Part shown: positions 23,301 to 32,400 of the stretch, in pieces
Position numbering within the stretch: position 1 is the stretch's first letter
Layout of the letters: each line of letters begins with the position of its first letter
Source: an uncultured bacterium
Lineage (GTDB): Bacteria > Cyanobacteriota > Vampirovibrionia > Gastranaerophilales > Gastranaerophilaceae
Assembly: GCA_900547155.1 (NCBI GenBank)
Contig: URFH01000030.1
Span: 1-32,858, forward strand
Direction of reading: 5' to 3'
DNA: 32,858 nt
Program-made: the position numbers and the translations under genes
The notes under the pieces: generated by a model
What the model was told of the DNA's origin: nothing
Seen by the model: only the letters and a program-made list of their open reading frames with translations
The model's database searches: none

Positions 23301-25218
23301 AAATAACCCTCAAAAAGCACAAAAAATGCTTAATTTGTTAGAAAATTCCGCCCCTCAACACAAAAGCCGCTTTCAAAAAATTAAAGAAAAACTTTTTGGC
23401 ACCAAAACTCAGAATTTAGAAGATTTGGAAATTTCCGACGTAGAAATGAGGGATTTGAAATTCGATAAGGAATTTGCGCCTATAAAAGAATGGATAGCCA
23501 ACTGTTCTGACCCGAAAGCCGCTGCCCGTATGTACGAAACAAAATACCTCAGCCGCCTTTCGCCCGCAGCGCGTGAAATTGCTGCAAAAATCGATAAAGA
23601 TTTCGGCACAAAAGTCTTTATGAGCGATACAAACAACCCCGAATCCCTCCAGCTTATCTACAACGAACTTCTGGAATGGAAAAAAGCCGGAAAACAGGAT
23701 GTTAAATTCCCTAAAGTTATTGATTGTACAAAAATTGATGAATTGTATGTGAATAGCACTTCTGTTGCTTATCACCAGCATGATGGTAAAAAACTTTCGT
23801 TTTCATCGAGCGAATCTGATGAGATTTTGTTTGCATTGCGTCATGAAATGATGCACGAAAATGATTCTTATATAGATTTTGATTTTGGCGTATGGAACAG
23901 GGTGAATTCTGAATATATTATCAAGAATAAAAAATACTACGATGAAATTCAATACGGACTTGCGGCAAATGACATAAATCCTGCTCATGCAGATTATGCC
24001 TACACAAATCGTAAAGAATTTCTTGCTGTTGCGGCCGAGGGCGATTATTCTGTATATTCTGATGAATTCAAAGATGTTCTCGTCAAACTGGGAATGCCGC
24101 AATGGGTTCTTAAAATGCAAAACAAACAGAATATCGGCACAAAAACCCAGATTTATTCACATCCTGAGTATTCTAAAAAATACAACGACCTCCAGAATGC
24201 GAGAATCTCAGCCAGCGCCCGAAATATGTACGTAGAAGCCGTAAATTCAATCGACGGTGTTAAAAAGGATTATTCAGAAATCTTCACCTCTGTTCAGGAC
24301 GCAAAATTCATGTCCAGAGTTAAGGATATGGACAAGGTTTTCGAAAAACATTACAGGCGCCTTGAATCCTTTGATAAACAAATCAAAAAAGTAATAAAAT
24401 CCGGCGAACTTACGTCCGAAGAAATCGCAGCGGGCAAAAAACCGCGTACTTCCGAACAAATAAATGCTGAAATAGCGCGTTTGCAGGCCTTAAAAGAGGA
24501 AGCTTTGAACGATTTGCAAAAAATCCGTGATGATATTCAAGATACCATCGGTGCAAGAATCGTAATGGACGATTGTTCGGAGCTCGCCACGGACAAAGTC
24601 GTTTATGACCTTATAAATGCAATTGATGAGGGCAAAATTGAGGTTTTGTCACTGGAAAACTATTGCGGTGACGGGCTCAAACCTTATTTTTCGAGTACAC
24701 AAATCAAAAAAATCAGAATGCACTGCCGCGCAAAGGGTTATGACCCTGTCATAACCTCGGTCGTCAACAGGTCGACGACCGCAAAAATGGACTATGAGGC
24801 TGTTTTTAACTCAAAAGACGCGCTGAAACCCTCCGGTTATACAACCGCACAGCTGAATATAAAACATAAAAACGGCGCAATAAGCGAGCTTCAAATACGC
24901 GGAAAAGCCATAAATGAACTCGCTGAAAGCGAACATATTATCTATGATTTTAAAGAAGGCAAGGATTTGATTGGCGAAAACCCCCAAAAATCCAAACTTC
25001 TGGGCGATGTAGAAAAAGCCGTTGCCGATATCTACAAAGCAGGCAATGAAAACAAGCAAAAAGCCTACTCCGCATACCTGACACAATGTTACGAATACGC
25101 AAGAAAATCCGAACTCAATGAACCCGCCCAAAAACCTGTTCTTCCTGCGGGAATCGACCCCTCGCTCGACATGGACAACATTATCCGTATCCACAAAGAG
25201 CTTGGTAAGTTAAAATAA
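20392..25218 (+). CDS. Giant protein with HExxH motif and C-terminal RelA/SpoT-like nucleotidyltransferase
   Basis: From the ATG at 20392 (GGAAG upstream) the protein has 1608 residues; the 23 earlier in-frame codons lack a ribosome site. The first 470 residues are helical and unrecognised. Gly-rich hydrophobic segments lie at about 474-505 and 530-585 and could insert in a membrane. H1151-E-M-M-H1155 is a zinc-metallopeptidase motif, with acidic residues following. The C-terminus matches RelA/SpoT synthetases: SRVK (1308-1311), DTIGAR (1384-1389), GY (1482-1483) and ELQIR (1499-1503) correspond to the ATP-binding Arg/Lys, metal-binding Asp, base-stacking Tyr and catalytic Glu, then EHIIYD. 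The His after GY is replaced by Gln. There is no hydrolase, TGS or ACT domain. A secreted or intracellular toxin making (p)ppGpp, (p)ppApp or modifying RNA is plausible but inferred. Confidence 0.88.
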   Translation: MTFVNKSEIARQIASAEGLSGAALESRAKTLESLSEKALNEKLQSTLNGSAQKSEELESDGWDYLGVEVEGKKSLPEKDFGLLQPLSYEESKDLALNSLFQDTETGMKLLTNTDNGAVSKLYESWKQCEGSFLSLPSTVRAIHLQEKSNLILEEARAGRLTKNSYYEMLKGTLLEIYPSVESKSDEEKQELAEKIGTLSPSKLKRWQDNVLRLPREGTERYADAVREFENLFEMETTDEETKIVKNGDGQTLLNETKRLPKPQYELKSGTGDEILTFEQAYRLERGIEFSQEKVTEFSEKSMIYQLVESKGRELDEIKSALKSPLALVKGNSQSAVPPEVIERSNQQLETALYSSLASLYGDDEKALNKGLQDLSGFEGLVFENGRLKNKVKSPNPLFGENMPVPYAQAAENVIKSLDKNYNALLNGKSREQYAEEYARSYAEAYGKNNASKLARAYINDQQEAVQSIRSGVEYLGAGLMVGGMLVFPPAALVGGGISTFGGAGIELLDESTKKRPDSEKIDELKKEMFTNGLLMGVGMGASKVGQAIFARAANSSMLAISAATVADYGVDIAISLVGDLALTGQISLEGEGFSQAMALIAGHKNKIVKYVRKGAHSAMNFASSAISPRKTAYISRMSKFTDSSGKPVFSDFALKQMAKTYGEKNLDKIPRIYEKVMEKTDNIEVFNEAISNPAIAKSKNLKLLEDILNVNDENASAGEFKRLFASINEKNVEYYETIVDAVKKRGNDSEIYRIMQAADWVNKENFPALKKALEAKSPDGNYKLFISDIPYFCKQNYKIYGSDKLSEETKDFLLCRHLATEEICTAIEVCPKDSKFIKELNSANSDDFDVKKLEKLAIEAIEEDVLRIAPDKKLKNKLNTYFNDEAVNKRISSVEIHDYLTGIDQISDPTLKISARRNFDAAIDGILLNSGKDFGANLTEINEMIKLDEILSGKRPADGTVEEYFEKLRQNNPQKAQKMLNLLENSAPQHKSRFQKIKEKLFGTKTQNLEDLEISDVEMRDLKFDKEFAPIKEWIANCSDPKAAARMYETKYLSRLSPAAREIAAKIDKDFGTKVFMSDTNNPESLQLIYNELLEWKKAGKQDVKFPKVIDCTKIDELYVNSTSVAYHQHDGKKLSFSSSESDEILFALRHEMMHENDSYIDFDFGVWNRVNSEYIIKNKKYYDEIQYGLAANDINPAHADYAYTNRKEFLAVAAEGDYSVYSDEFKDVLVKLGMPQWVLKMQNKQNIGTKTQIYSHPEYSKKYNDLQNARISASARNMYVEAVNSIDGVKKDYSEIFTSVQDAKFMSRVKDMDKVFEKHYRRLESFDKQIKKVIKSGELTSEEIAAGKKPRTSEQINAEIARLQALKEEALNDLQKIRDDIQDTIGARIVMDDCSELATDKVVYDLINAIDEGKIEVLSLENYCGDGLKPYFSSTQIKKIRMHCRAKGYDPVITSVVNRSTTAKMDYEAVFNSKDALKPSGYTTAQLNIKHKNGAISELQIRGKAINELAESEHIIYDFKEGKDLIGENPQKSKLLGDVEKAVADIYKAGNENKQKAYSAYLTQCYEYARKSELNEPAQKPVLPAGIDPSLDMDNIIRIHKELGKLK

Positions 25219-25254
25219 CTTGTTAATATTAAGAAAAAGAGGTAAAACTAATCT

Positions 25255-25683
25255 ATGGAAATAAACAAAACACAAAACCCCGCCAATGTTTCACAAACAG
25301 GCTTTAAATCAGCCCCGAAAGGAGAACCTGTGGAAAAAATTCAGGAATTTTTGAGCAATTTTATTAACCGCGCAGAGTTTGAGCTTTCTGATGTGGGCTA
25401 TTTTCGTGCGATTAGCTCGGAATTCGTGAATGACAACCCTTTGCGCTACGTTGGAACAGTAAAGCTGACGCTTTCTCCCGAAAATTCTTCTACAAAATGC
25501 AAAAACCGCATTCTGGAAGCTTTTGTAACCGATGAAACCGGCAAATATGAAACCTCAAAAGTCCTCAAAGAGGGCGGGCGCGGTGAACTTCTTGAATATT
25601 TGAAATCCGGCAATGCTGCGCGTGAACTTGAGGATTATATAACCCGAACAAGCGACAGATTTTTTACAATGGAGAATATGTAG
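25255..25683 (+). CDS. Small protein downstream of the giant RelA/SpoT-like gene
   Basis: This 142-residue protein has no recognised domain, signal peptide or membrane helix. The N-terminus is Asn/Gln-rich (up to about residue 20) and is followed by a helix (VEKIQEFLSNFINRAEFEL) and a predicted beta-rich middle (RYVGTVKLTLS). It starts 36 nt after the giant gene with only a distant AGAGG, so it is probably on the same transcript. By position it could be an immunity protein, chaperone or accessory factor for the giant protein. That is inference from adjacency only. Confidence 0.7.
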   Translation: MEINKTQNPANVSQTGFKSAPKGEPVEKIQEFLSNFINRAEFELSDVGYFRAISSEFVNDNPLRYVGTVKLTLSPENSSTKCKNRILEAFVTDETGKYETSKVLKEGGRGELLEYLKSGNAARELEDYITRTSDRFFTMENM

Positions 25684-25864
25684 GCTGAAACTGTGGTTTT
25701 TAACCCGAATTCCCGCTGATTACCCCTATTTTCGTCCGGCATGCGAAAAAATTTAAAAATGTAACGAAAATTTCTTAATTTGTTTAAATTAATTGCTTTT
25801 TAAAATATAATGTATATCAAATATAAATCATTTTATGCAATAATGGTAAAAAAAGGGAATGACG

Positions 25865-26512
25865 TTGGCTAACGCAGTAAATGAACAGGAAAAACTACCC
25901 CAGAATTTTTCCGTAGAAACAGTAAGAAACTTTTTGAAACTTGATAACAAAGGAATCGCAAAACTCTGTGCGGAAGTTTCGCTTATGCCGAAAAAAGACC
26001 GCCACGGACGCACATATTTCTCAAAAGATGACGTGGATGTGCTGAAAAGAATGCACTCGCTCCACCAGAAAGCCGCTGCAAGCAAGGTTTCTGTACCTGT
26101 AAAGCCGGCAGCCCCCTCGAAAGTAACAAAAGAGCCAAAACAGCCGCAGCTTGCGCAAAAACTTCCTGCGCTTCAGGAGGCTGTTGTGAAAAAAATCGAA
26201 AAACTTGCGGAAAATTCCCCCATGTTCCCGCCCATGCCCAAACCCTCCGCAAATACCGAAAGAATTTTGACCTCAATCGACAGACTTGAGGACAATTTGA
26301 CCCAAAAATTAACAAAAATCATCGACGAAAAGCTCGACGGAATGGATGAAGTCGTTGTTGAGCTCGTACGCTGCAAAACAGAAAACGAAACCCTGCGCTA
26401 CAAGCTCAATGAACTGAACAAAGAAAATTACAACCTCAAAAACGAGCTTTCGCAGTACAAAGAGGTCGGTTTTGGCTTCTATCTTAAAAAATCCGGCGGC
26501 TCTTTGCTCTAA
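25865..26512 (+). CDS. MerR-like helix-turn-helix protein with C-terminal coiled coil
   Basis: From the preferred start the protein has 215 residues. The N-terminal 70 residues have a winged-helix pattern like MerR/excisionase domains (VETVRNFLKLDNKGIAKLC, then GRTYFSKDDVDVLKRMH). A Pro/Lys-rich linker (about 85-150) leads to a coiled coil (about 155-200, LEDNLTQKLTKIIDEKL and LNELNKENYNLKNEL). The ATG at 25859 overlaps the ribosome site AAAAGGGA, whereas a TTG at 25865 sits 6 nt after it, so the TTG is favoured. TATAAT (25806-25811) is a likely -10. It is 27 nt upstream of folC and likely co-transcribed. The target genes are unknown; the architecture resembles cell-cycle or partition-type DNA binders too. 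Confidence 0.8.
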   Translation: MANAVNEQEKLPQNFSVETVRNFLKLDNKGIAKLCAEVSLMPKKDRHGRTYFSKDDVDVLKRMHSLHQKAAASKVSVPVKPAAPSKVTKEPKQPQLAQKLPALQEAVVKKIEKLAENSPMFPPMPKPSANTERILTSIDRLEDNLTQKLTKIIDEKLDGMDEVVVELVRCKTENETLRYKLNELNKENYNLKNELSQYKEVGFGFYLKKSGGSLL

Positions 26513-26539
26513 ACTGCCTGATTTGCTGAGGAGAGGATT

Positions 26540-27793
26540 ATGGAGAACTACAAAAAGGCTCTTGGGCTTTTGACTTCGGCTCAAAAGTTCAGGATTAAAC
26601 TCGGGCTTGAGAGGATAAACGCCCTGCTGGCACTGCTCGGTAGCCCTCACAAAAACCTGAACGTCATTCATGTTGCCGGCACAAACGGAAAAGGCTCGGT
26701 TTGTGCGATTTTGTCCTCTGTTTTTGCGGCTGCTGGCTACAAAACGGGGCTTTACACAAGCCCGCATCTTGTCAGCTACACTGAACGCATAAAAATCAAT
26801 AACAAACCCGTTGACGAGGAAAAATTCGCGCAGCTCGTGTGCGAAATTTGCGATATTGCGCAAAAAAATAACATTGAACCCACGGAATTCGAGGTTTTGA
26901 CGGCTGCAATGTTTAAATATTTCCACGATGAGGGCGCTGAAATATGTATTGTGGAAACCGGACTGGGCGGGCGTTTTGACGCGACAAATGTCCTTGAAAA
27001 TCCCGTTTGCTCAATAATAACCTCAATTTCAAAAGACCACACGGAGCGGCTGGGCAATACAATTGACCAAATTGCGTTTGAAAAAGCCGGAATCATAAAA
27101 CAAAACTCAAAAGTCGTCTGCGAAAGCGAAAATGCCGGTTTTGAAGTAATAAAAAATGCCGCACAAAGCCGAAACGCGCAGCTTTTTACGCCCTCAAGCG
27201 ATGTAAGCGTAGAATTTACCGGCGGACGAAATTTTGCCGGAATTGACGGCAAAACCTATGAATTCGGCCTCGTCGGGCAGTATCAGGAGGGGAATTTGAG
27301 GCTTGCGCTGGAGGCAATCAGGCAGAGCGGGCTTAAAATCAGCGAAAAAGCGCTCGCTTCCGGACTGGAAAAGGTTTTTCATCCCTGCAGAATCCAGTAT
27401 TTGAGCGAAAAAAAGCTCATAATCGACGGCGCGCACAATCCTGACGGCGCAAAACGCCTGCGCGAAACGCTGGATTTGTATTTTGGAAATGAAGAAAAAT
27501 TGTGGATTTTTGGTGCGCTCAAAAATAAAGATTACGAAAAAATGGCAAAAACACTTTTCAAAAAGGGCGATGAAGTTTTTGTGTGTGAATTTTCGCATGC
27601 AAACCACGCTGATTTTGCGCAAATCTCCGCAGTTTCGCCCGTTTTGGTCAAGAGAATTTCTCCAAAAAAGGTTTCAGAGCTTGCCGGTTCATCGAAAAAG
27701 CTGAAAATCATTGCCGGTTCGCTTTATATGGCGGGCGAAATTCTGGAGAAGAACGAGGATTTGAGAAAATTAGTTTATGGAGGAACGGAATGA
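26540..27793 (+). CDS. folC: Bifunctional folylpolyglutamate/dihydrofolate synthase
   Basis: This 417-residue Mur-ligase-fold enzyme has the P-loop GTNGKGS (47-53). GLGGRFDATN, the SISKDHTERLGNT segment with FEKAGIIK, and DGAHNPDGAKR near 295 are FolC hallmarks. It adds glutamate to dihydropteroate and/or tetrahydrofolate in the cytoplasm; whether it has both activities cannot be told. Length is normal for the family. GAGGAG precedes the ATG. Its stop overlaps the start of the YhcH-like gene (ATGA), so the two are coupled, and the MerR-like gene 27 nt upstream probably shares the transcript. Confidence 0.96.
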   Translation: MENYKKALGLLTSAQKFRIKLGLERINALLALLGSPHKNLNVIHVAGTNGKGSVCAILSSVFAAAGYKTGLYTSPHLVSYTERIKINNKPVDEEKFAQLVCEICDIAQKNNIEPTEFEVLTAAMFKYFHDEGAEICIVETGLGGRFDATNVLENPVCSIITSISKDHTERLGNTIDQIAFEKAGIIKQNSKVVCESENAGFEVIKNAAQSRNAQLFTPSSDVSVEFTGGRNFAGIDGKTYEFGLVGQYQEGNLRLALEAIRQSGLKISEKALASGLEKVFHPCRIQYLSEKKLIIDGAHNPDGAKRLRETLDLYFGNEEKLWIFGALKNKDYEKMAKTLFKKGDEVFVCEFSHANHADFAQISAVSPVLVKRISPKKVSELAGSSKKLKIIAGSLYMAGEILEKNEDLRKLVYGGTE

Positions 27794-28239
27794 TTATCGA
27801 CAGCCTGAAAAATGCAAAATTTTACTACGCGCTCGGCGAAAGAATTGCCAAAGGACTGAAATTTCTTGAAGAAAACGACCTTTCACAATTTGAAAACGGA
27901 AAATACGAGATTGAGGGTGATGAACTTTTTGTTTCGGTGCAGGATTATGAAACAAAACCCCTTGAGCAGGGCAAGTTTGAGGCACATAGAAAATATCTTG
28001 ATATCCAGTTTTTGATAAAAGGCTCCGAACGGCTCGGGTTCGGCAAAACGCAGGATTTTCAGCCGGTTACGGACTACGATGAGCAAAAAGATATCGTGTT
28101 TTTGGACGGAGGGGGCGATTTTGCAACGGCTCGTGAGGGGGATTTTTTGATATTTGCGCCCTCTGACGCTCATATGCCCTGTATTGCAGTGGATACGCCG
28201 GCTTATGTCAAAAAAGCGGTTGTGAAAGTTTTGTTGTAG
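27790..28239 (+). CDS. YhcH/YjgK/YiaL (DUF386) family protein
   Basis: This 149-residue cupin-like protein shows the family metal-site residues: EAHRKYLDIQ (Glu64, His66, Asp71, Gln73) and PSDAHMP (His128). Family members are linked to sugar metabolism, notably sialic acid catabolism and beta-galactosidase subunit beta (EbgC), and may act as sugar epimerases or anomerases. Translation is coupled to folC by a 4-nt ATGA overlap, an unusual pairing with no obvious pathway link. No sialic-acid genes are visible in the window. The length is standard and the call is secure at family level. Confidence 0.92.
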   Translation: MIIDSLKNAKFYYALGERIAKGLKFLEENDLSQFENGKYEIEGDELFVSVQDYETKPLEQGKFEAHRKYLDIQFLIKGSERLGFGKTQDFQPVTDYDEQKDIVFLDGGGDFATAREGDFLIFAPSDAHMPCIAVDTPAYVKKAVVKVLL

Positions 28240-28260
28240 AATTGTTAAAGAAAAAAGCCG

Positions 28261-28337
28261 TCATTCCGAATTTATTTCGGAATCGCAAGGTCAAAGTCGA
28301 CAAGCAGCGCCCTTGCGGCCCTGAATCAAGTTCAAGG
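28261..28337. repeat. Palindromic intergenic repeat (REP-like)
   Basis: Three consecutive hairpins: ATTCCGAA/TTCGGAAT (28263-28283), CGCAAGG/CCTTGCG (28284-28317) and CCTGAA/TTCA(A)GG (28320-28337). The outline TCATTCCGAA...CCTGAATCAAGTTCAAGG resembles the widespread bacterial intergenic palindromes of the form CATTCC...TTCAGG. It may also end the folC-yhcH transcript. Confidence 0.6.
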
Positions 28338-28400
28338 TAACGAAAAATCAAGCCGGCGCGCCCCCAAAAAAGCGCCATAGCGGCGAAAAAAGGTAATTCA

Positions 28401-29189
28401 ATGAACAAACTCGAAAAAAACATGGCAGATTTGCTTGCCGATTTGAAAAAAAACTACTGCGTAAAGGCTGTCAAGGCTGAATTTGAGTCTGAGGAGCTTT
28501 CTTTTGCACAAATCTCCTCGCTCAAGGAGCTTGCGCATAGTGCAGGATTGGAGTTTACCCTGAAATTGGGCGGATGTGCGCCCGTCAGGGATTTTTCCGA
28601 GGCCCAAAAACTCGGAATTGATAATATTGTCGCTCCGATGATTGAATCCCGATATGCTATGGAAAAATTCGTAAATACCGCAAAATCAATCTTTCCGCCC
28701 TCCGATTTTTCCCGAAAAAAGCTTTATATAAACCTTGAAACCGTTACCGGCGTCCAAAATTTCCATGAAATCGCTTCATCACCGCTTTTTGAGGCGCTGA
28801 GCGGCGTGGTTTTCGGGCGGAGCGATTATGCAGCTTCAATTTCTGCAAAATCCGGCACTGATTCGGATTTTGTGTTTGAGGCGGCGGAAAAAGTTGCCCG
28901 AAAAGCCCTTGCAACGGGCAAAGAGCTGATTGCGGGCGGAAATGTCACAGCGCTTTCGCTTCCTTTCTTTAAAAAACTCCAAACAACCCACCTGAGCGGG
29001 TTTGAAACAAGAAAAATCATCTTTTCCGCGCCTGAAGCTCTGGCGGTGCCGGATATTGAGGCCGGAATACTTAAAGCAGCGGAATTTGAGCTGCTCTGGC
29101 TAAAAAATAAATGTGAGAATACAAATTCGCTTTCAACTCCGGATAAAAATCGCATAAAAATGATTGAAAAAAGGTTCAATCTCGGTTAA
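28401..29189 (+). CDS. HpcH/HpaI aldolase or citrate-lyase-like protein
   Basis: This 262-residue TIM-barrel enzyme of the HpcH/HpaI/CitE superfamily has APMIESRYAM (78-87), NLETVTGVQNF (111-121, with the metal-binding Glu at 113) and VFGRSDYAAS (137-146, with the Asp at 142). Members cleave or form C-C bonds of acyl-CoA or hydroxy-acid substrates. This one diverges from CitE and HpaI, so the substrate is unknown. AAAGG lies 8 nt before the ATG. It follows the YhcH-like gene after a palindromic repeat and is probably a separate unit. Confidence 0.85.
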   Translation: MNKLEKNMADLLADLKKNYCVKAVKAEFESEELSFAQISSLKELAHSAGLEFTLKLGGCAPVRDFSEAQKLGIDNIVAPMIESRYAMEKFVNTAKSIFPPSDFSRKKLYINLETVTGVQNFHEIASSPLFEALSGVVFGRSDYAASISAKSGTDSDFVFEAAEKVARKALATGKELIAGGNVTALSLPFFKKLQTTHLSGFETRKIIFSAPEALAVPDIEAGILKAAEFELLWLKNKCENTNSLSTPDKNRIKMIEKRFNLG

Positions 29190-29294
29190 TTGTTAAAATT
29201 GTAAATTTGTAAATTGAGCTATTGACATAATGTTATTTTTAGAGATTTTGTTTGACACTGAAAAGCTTATTCCAGCGCGTTTTCGGGGATGGGT

Positions 29295-29332
29295 TTATTA
29301 TTTGAATAATAATCGATGTAACGATTTGTAAC
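29295..29332. promoter_or_regulatory. Palindrome and TGTAAC direct repeats before the autotransporter gene
   Basis: TTATTAT-TTGA-ATAATAA (29295-29312) is a perfect inverted repeat. It is followed by TGTAACGA (29317-29324) and TGTAAC (29327-29332) in tandem, 10 bp apart. They lie about 100 bp before the start codon, and a regulatory role is inferred. Confidence 0.35.
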
Positions 29333-29434
29333 AAAATAAAATCATACGAATAAATGACGTTTAAAAATCTGAAAATCGGGTATATTAAATATAGGTGAAG
29401 TATTACAAAATCTGGTGTTGAGAGCTTAATCTTT

Positions 29435-32400
29435 ATGAAGTCAAGCGATAAAAAAACACTAATATTTTTTATTGCCTCGATTCTAATGGGGGCAGCTCCG
29501 GCCTGCGCAAATACCGAAACCGGCTCAATCCCCCCCGAAATAACAGATATAAACTTGAACAATACTGGCGTTTTTGAGGTTGATGAAGACACTTCTTCAG
29601 AATTAGTTACAAAAAACTCTGAAGAACCCAGAAAACCGCCCGTCCCAACAAACACTGACGGCAAAAACCAAACTCTGGGCGAATTAGCTGCTAATTCGGT
29701 GTCGGATTTGTCCGCAAATCCGACACAAATCTCCTCTGAAACGAAAGAAGAGGCTGTTCAAGCCGAAAATTCGGAGGAATCTGCAAGTGTAGCAAATCAG
29801 CAGCAGGTTTTAAGCACATATTCGCTTGCTTCTGCCGGCCCTGTGGCTGCTGCGACATATTCTGTCCTGAGTGATTCGGGAATATCTCTCTATGCTGCTA
29901 CTTCTGCCGGCGATGTCAATTCTACTCAAAAGATTGAAAACACTTCATATGGCAGTAAATCCTCGCAGATTCTCAGTTTTGGTTATAATTATGATTCTTA
30001 CGGCCCGTGTGTATTGCAAAGCGGCTCGAGTTTTACTGTCAACCTTGGAACAAACATTGGCTCCAGCCACAATACAACGGTCAGCCTACTTAATGATTAT
30101 TATGGTATATCCTATTCTTCTGATGTTGCTGATGATACGGTCAACGGTGTTTCAGTGCCGATGGGCGGAGCTCTATGTTTAAAAAGCGGCTCTTTTTCAA
30201 TTTCTAACTCTTTTGTAAATAACACAATTCAATCAAGCTCCGGTTCTCCATATGGAGGTGCCATAGGCGCAACCGATTCAGTTCTTTATATAAGTTCTTC
30301 CAACTTTATCAACAACAGATCTTTGAAAAGCGATTCAATTTCCCGTTCTGCTGGAGGCGGCGCAATTTACATAGGGAAAGGTACGAATGCAACCATTAAC
30401 TCTACTAATTTCATAGGGAACCGTGCTGTTTATACCGGTTCAACGATTAGCTCTTCCAGCGGTGGTGCAATAAAAGCTCTGGACGCTTCACCATTGAGCA
30501 TATCTGGCAGTTACTTTAGGGCAAATCTGGCTTATGGTCAATCTTACAACGGTCAGGGCGGTGCAATCGCCAGTGAAAAGGGAAAAGTTATAGTTTCTTC
30601 TACCACATTTTATGACAACTGGGCTGTTTCCGGCTCCTCTCTCTATAATGCCAGAGGTGGTGCTATCCATACATATTCCGGATGTGTAGAAATTACGTCA
30701 TCTTCATTCTTAAACAATAAAGCAAGTGCACCCGGAGCAAATGCGTGGGGAGGTGCCATTGCTCTGGAAGACTTTGCAATGGATTCTTATATTAAAGATA
30801 GTGACTTTTACAAAAACTCCGCGGACGGTCAATTTGGCTGCGGAGGAGCTATTTCTGCTGTATCAACTATTGCCGTAAACCTGGATATTGATAGCTCTAT
30901 ATTCCGTGAAAACATGGCTAGCTCCAATGGCGGAGCTTTATATCTGAATACTACTACAACAATTGATGATTCAAATTTTTATGGCAATTCAGCTATTTAT
31001 GGCGGTGCAATCTACAATGAGGGGTCGCTTTCAGTATCAAATAGCGAATTTTCTGATAATGTAGCCTCGACGGTTTTAGGCGGAGCTATTTATAATGAGG
31101 GAGCTTTGTATTTATCCGGTACAAATATTTTTCGCGGAAATACTGGTACAACCAACACAGGATACACGCTGCGCAATGATATTTACATTTCGGGTGGTGA
31201 TGTAACCTTTATGTCGGGCAGTACAAACCGATTATATAATGGTTTGGGCGGTGATTCTAATGTTTACTTTGCGACTGGAAGTAATACCTATATCTATGGA
31301 AAAATAAATGACACAGCCTCTTTTCAAGGAGCTCTTAACTTTAACGGCGGTAATTTGTATATGCCTGAACAGTTTTATTTCATGCCAAATTCAATAATTG
31401 TAGATGGCGGTGGTTTACTGCATATTCAAAATGATTATATTGACACTGTTTCCGCATCGCGTCTTCTTGTGAACTCCGGTACTTTGGGTGTTTACATTGA
31501 TGCTGATTTAGCAAATTCTCGATGCGATAATTTTGATTTCAGCTTCGCGCCCACAATCAGGGATGATATAGTTGTGAGCGGCATACACATTATGTCTGAC
31601 GGTACAGACAAAAAAACATATACTACACTTGTCAAAAATTCTAACTCTTACGAATTATTTAGGCTGGACAACGTTATTGATATCAGCTATGCCTCCGGAC
31701 TAAAGGGAACTTACGTAATTACCTATGATAACACCACAGGCCAGCTTATATTTAACAAAGACGGCGGCTCTCTTAAAGAAACAATAAATGAAACAAGCCC
31801 TCTAACACGTATTTACGATATGTCCGAAGCCGAAAACGTAGAAGCTACAATAGGCGCCATGGGCGGAGACGGCTCAACAGTCACTGTAAACGGTAACGGC
31901 TATGCCGTAAACGGAAATGGCTACGGCGGCGTTGAATTCGCCATACAAGGCAACCAAACCCTCAATATAAATAATGTATCTGATTGGAACGGTTTTGTTG
32001 CCAAAGATGGCGGCGCTATAAGAGTTTGGCATGGCACTTTGAATGTTACAAATACGAAATTTTCTAATAACCGAGCCCAAGGCGGTGATTATGGTGTTTC
32101 GGCCGGGGGAGCCATAGATATTGAATCTGGCGTCGTGAATATATCTGATAGTTCTTTTGTGAACAATTATTCAGAGAGTTTAGGCTCTGCAATTTATGCG
32201 GCTACACTTACCGGTTACACGCAATCAAAGTTAACTGTTTCAAACACCTTATTTGAATCTAATTCGGGTGCACCTGCCGTAGGCGTTAGTAACACTATAA
32301 GCTCCTTTACAGATTGCACTTTTACAAATAACACAAACGGCGACATGATAATTTTTAACGGGTCAGCAACAATTACGGCCCAAAATAAAGACGTTGTTTT

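Noticed and set aside
18217..25218. Type I secretion of an RTX toxin through the TolC-like protein
   Set aside because: The giant protein has no RTX nonapeptide repeats, and no ABC transporter or adaptor gene is adjacent.
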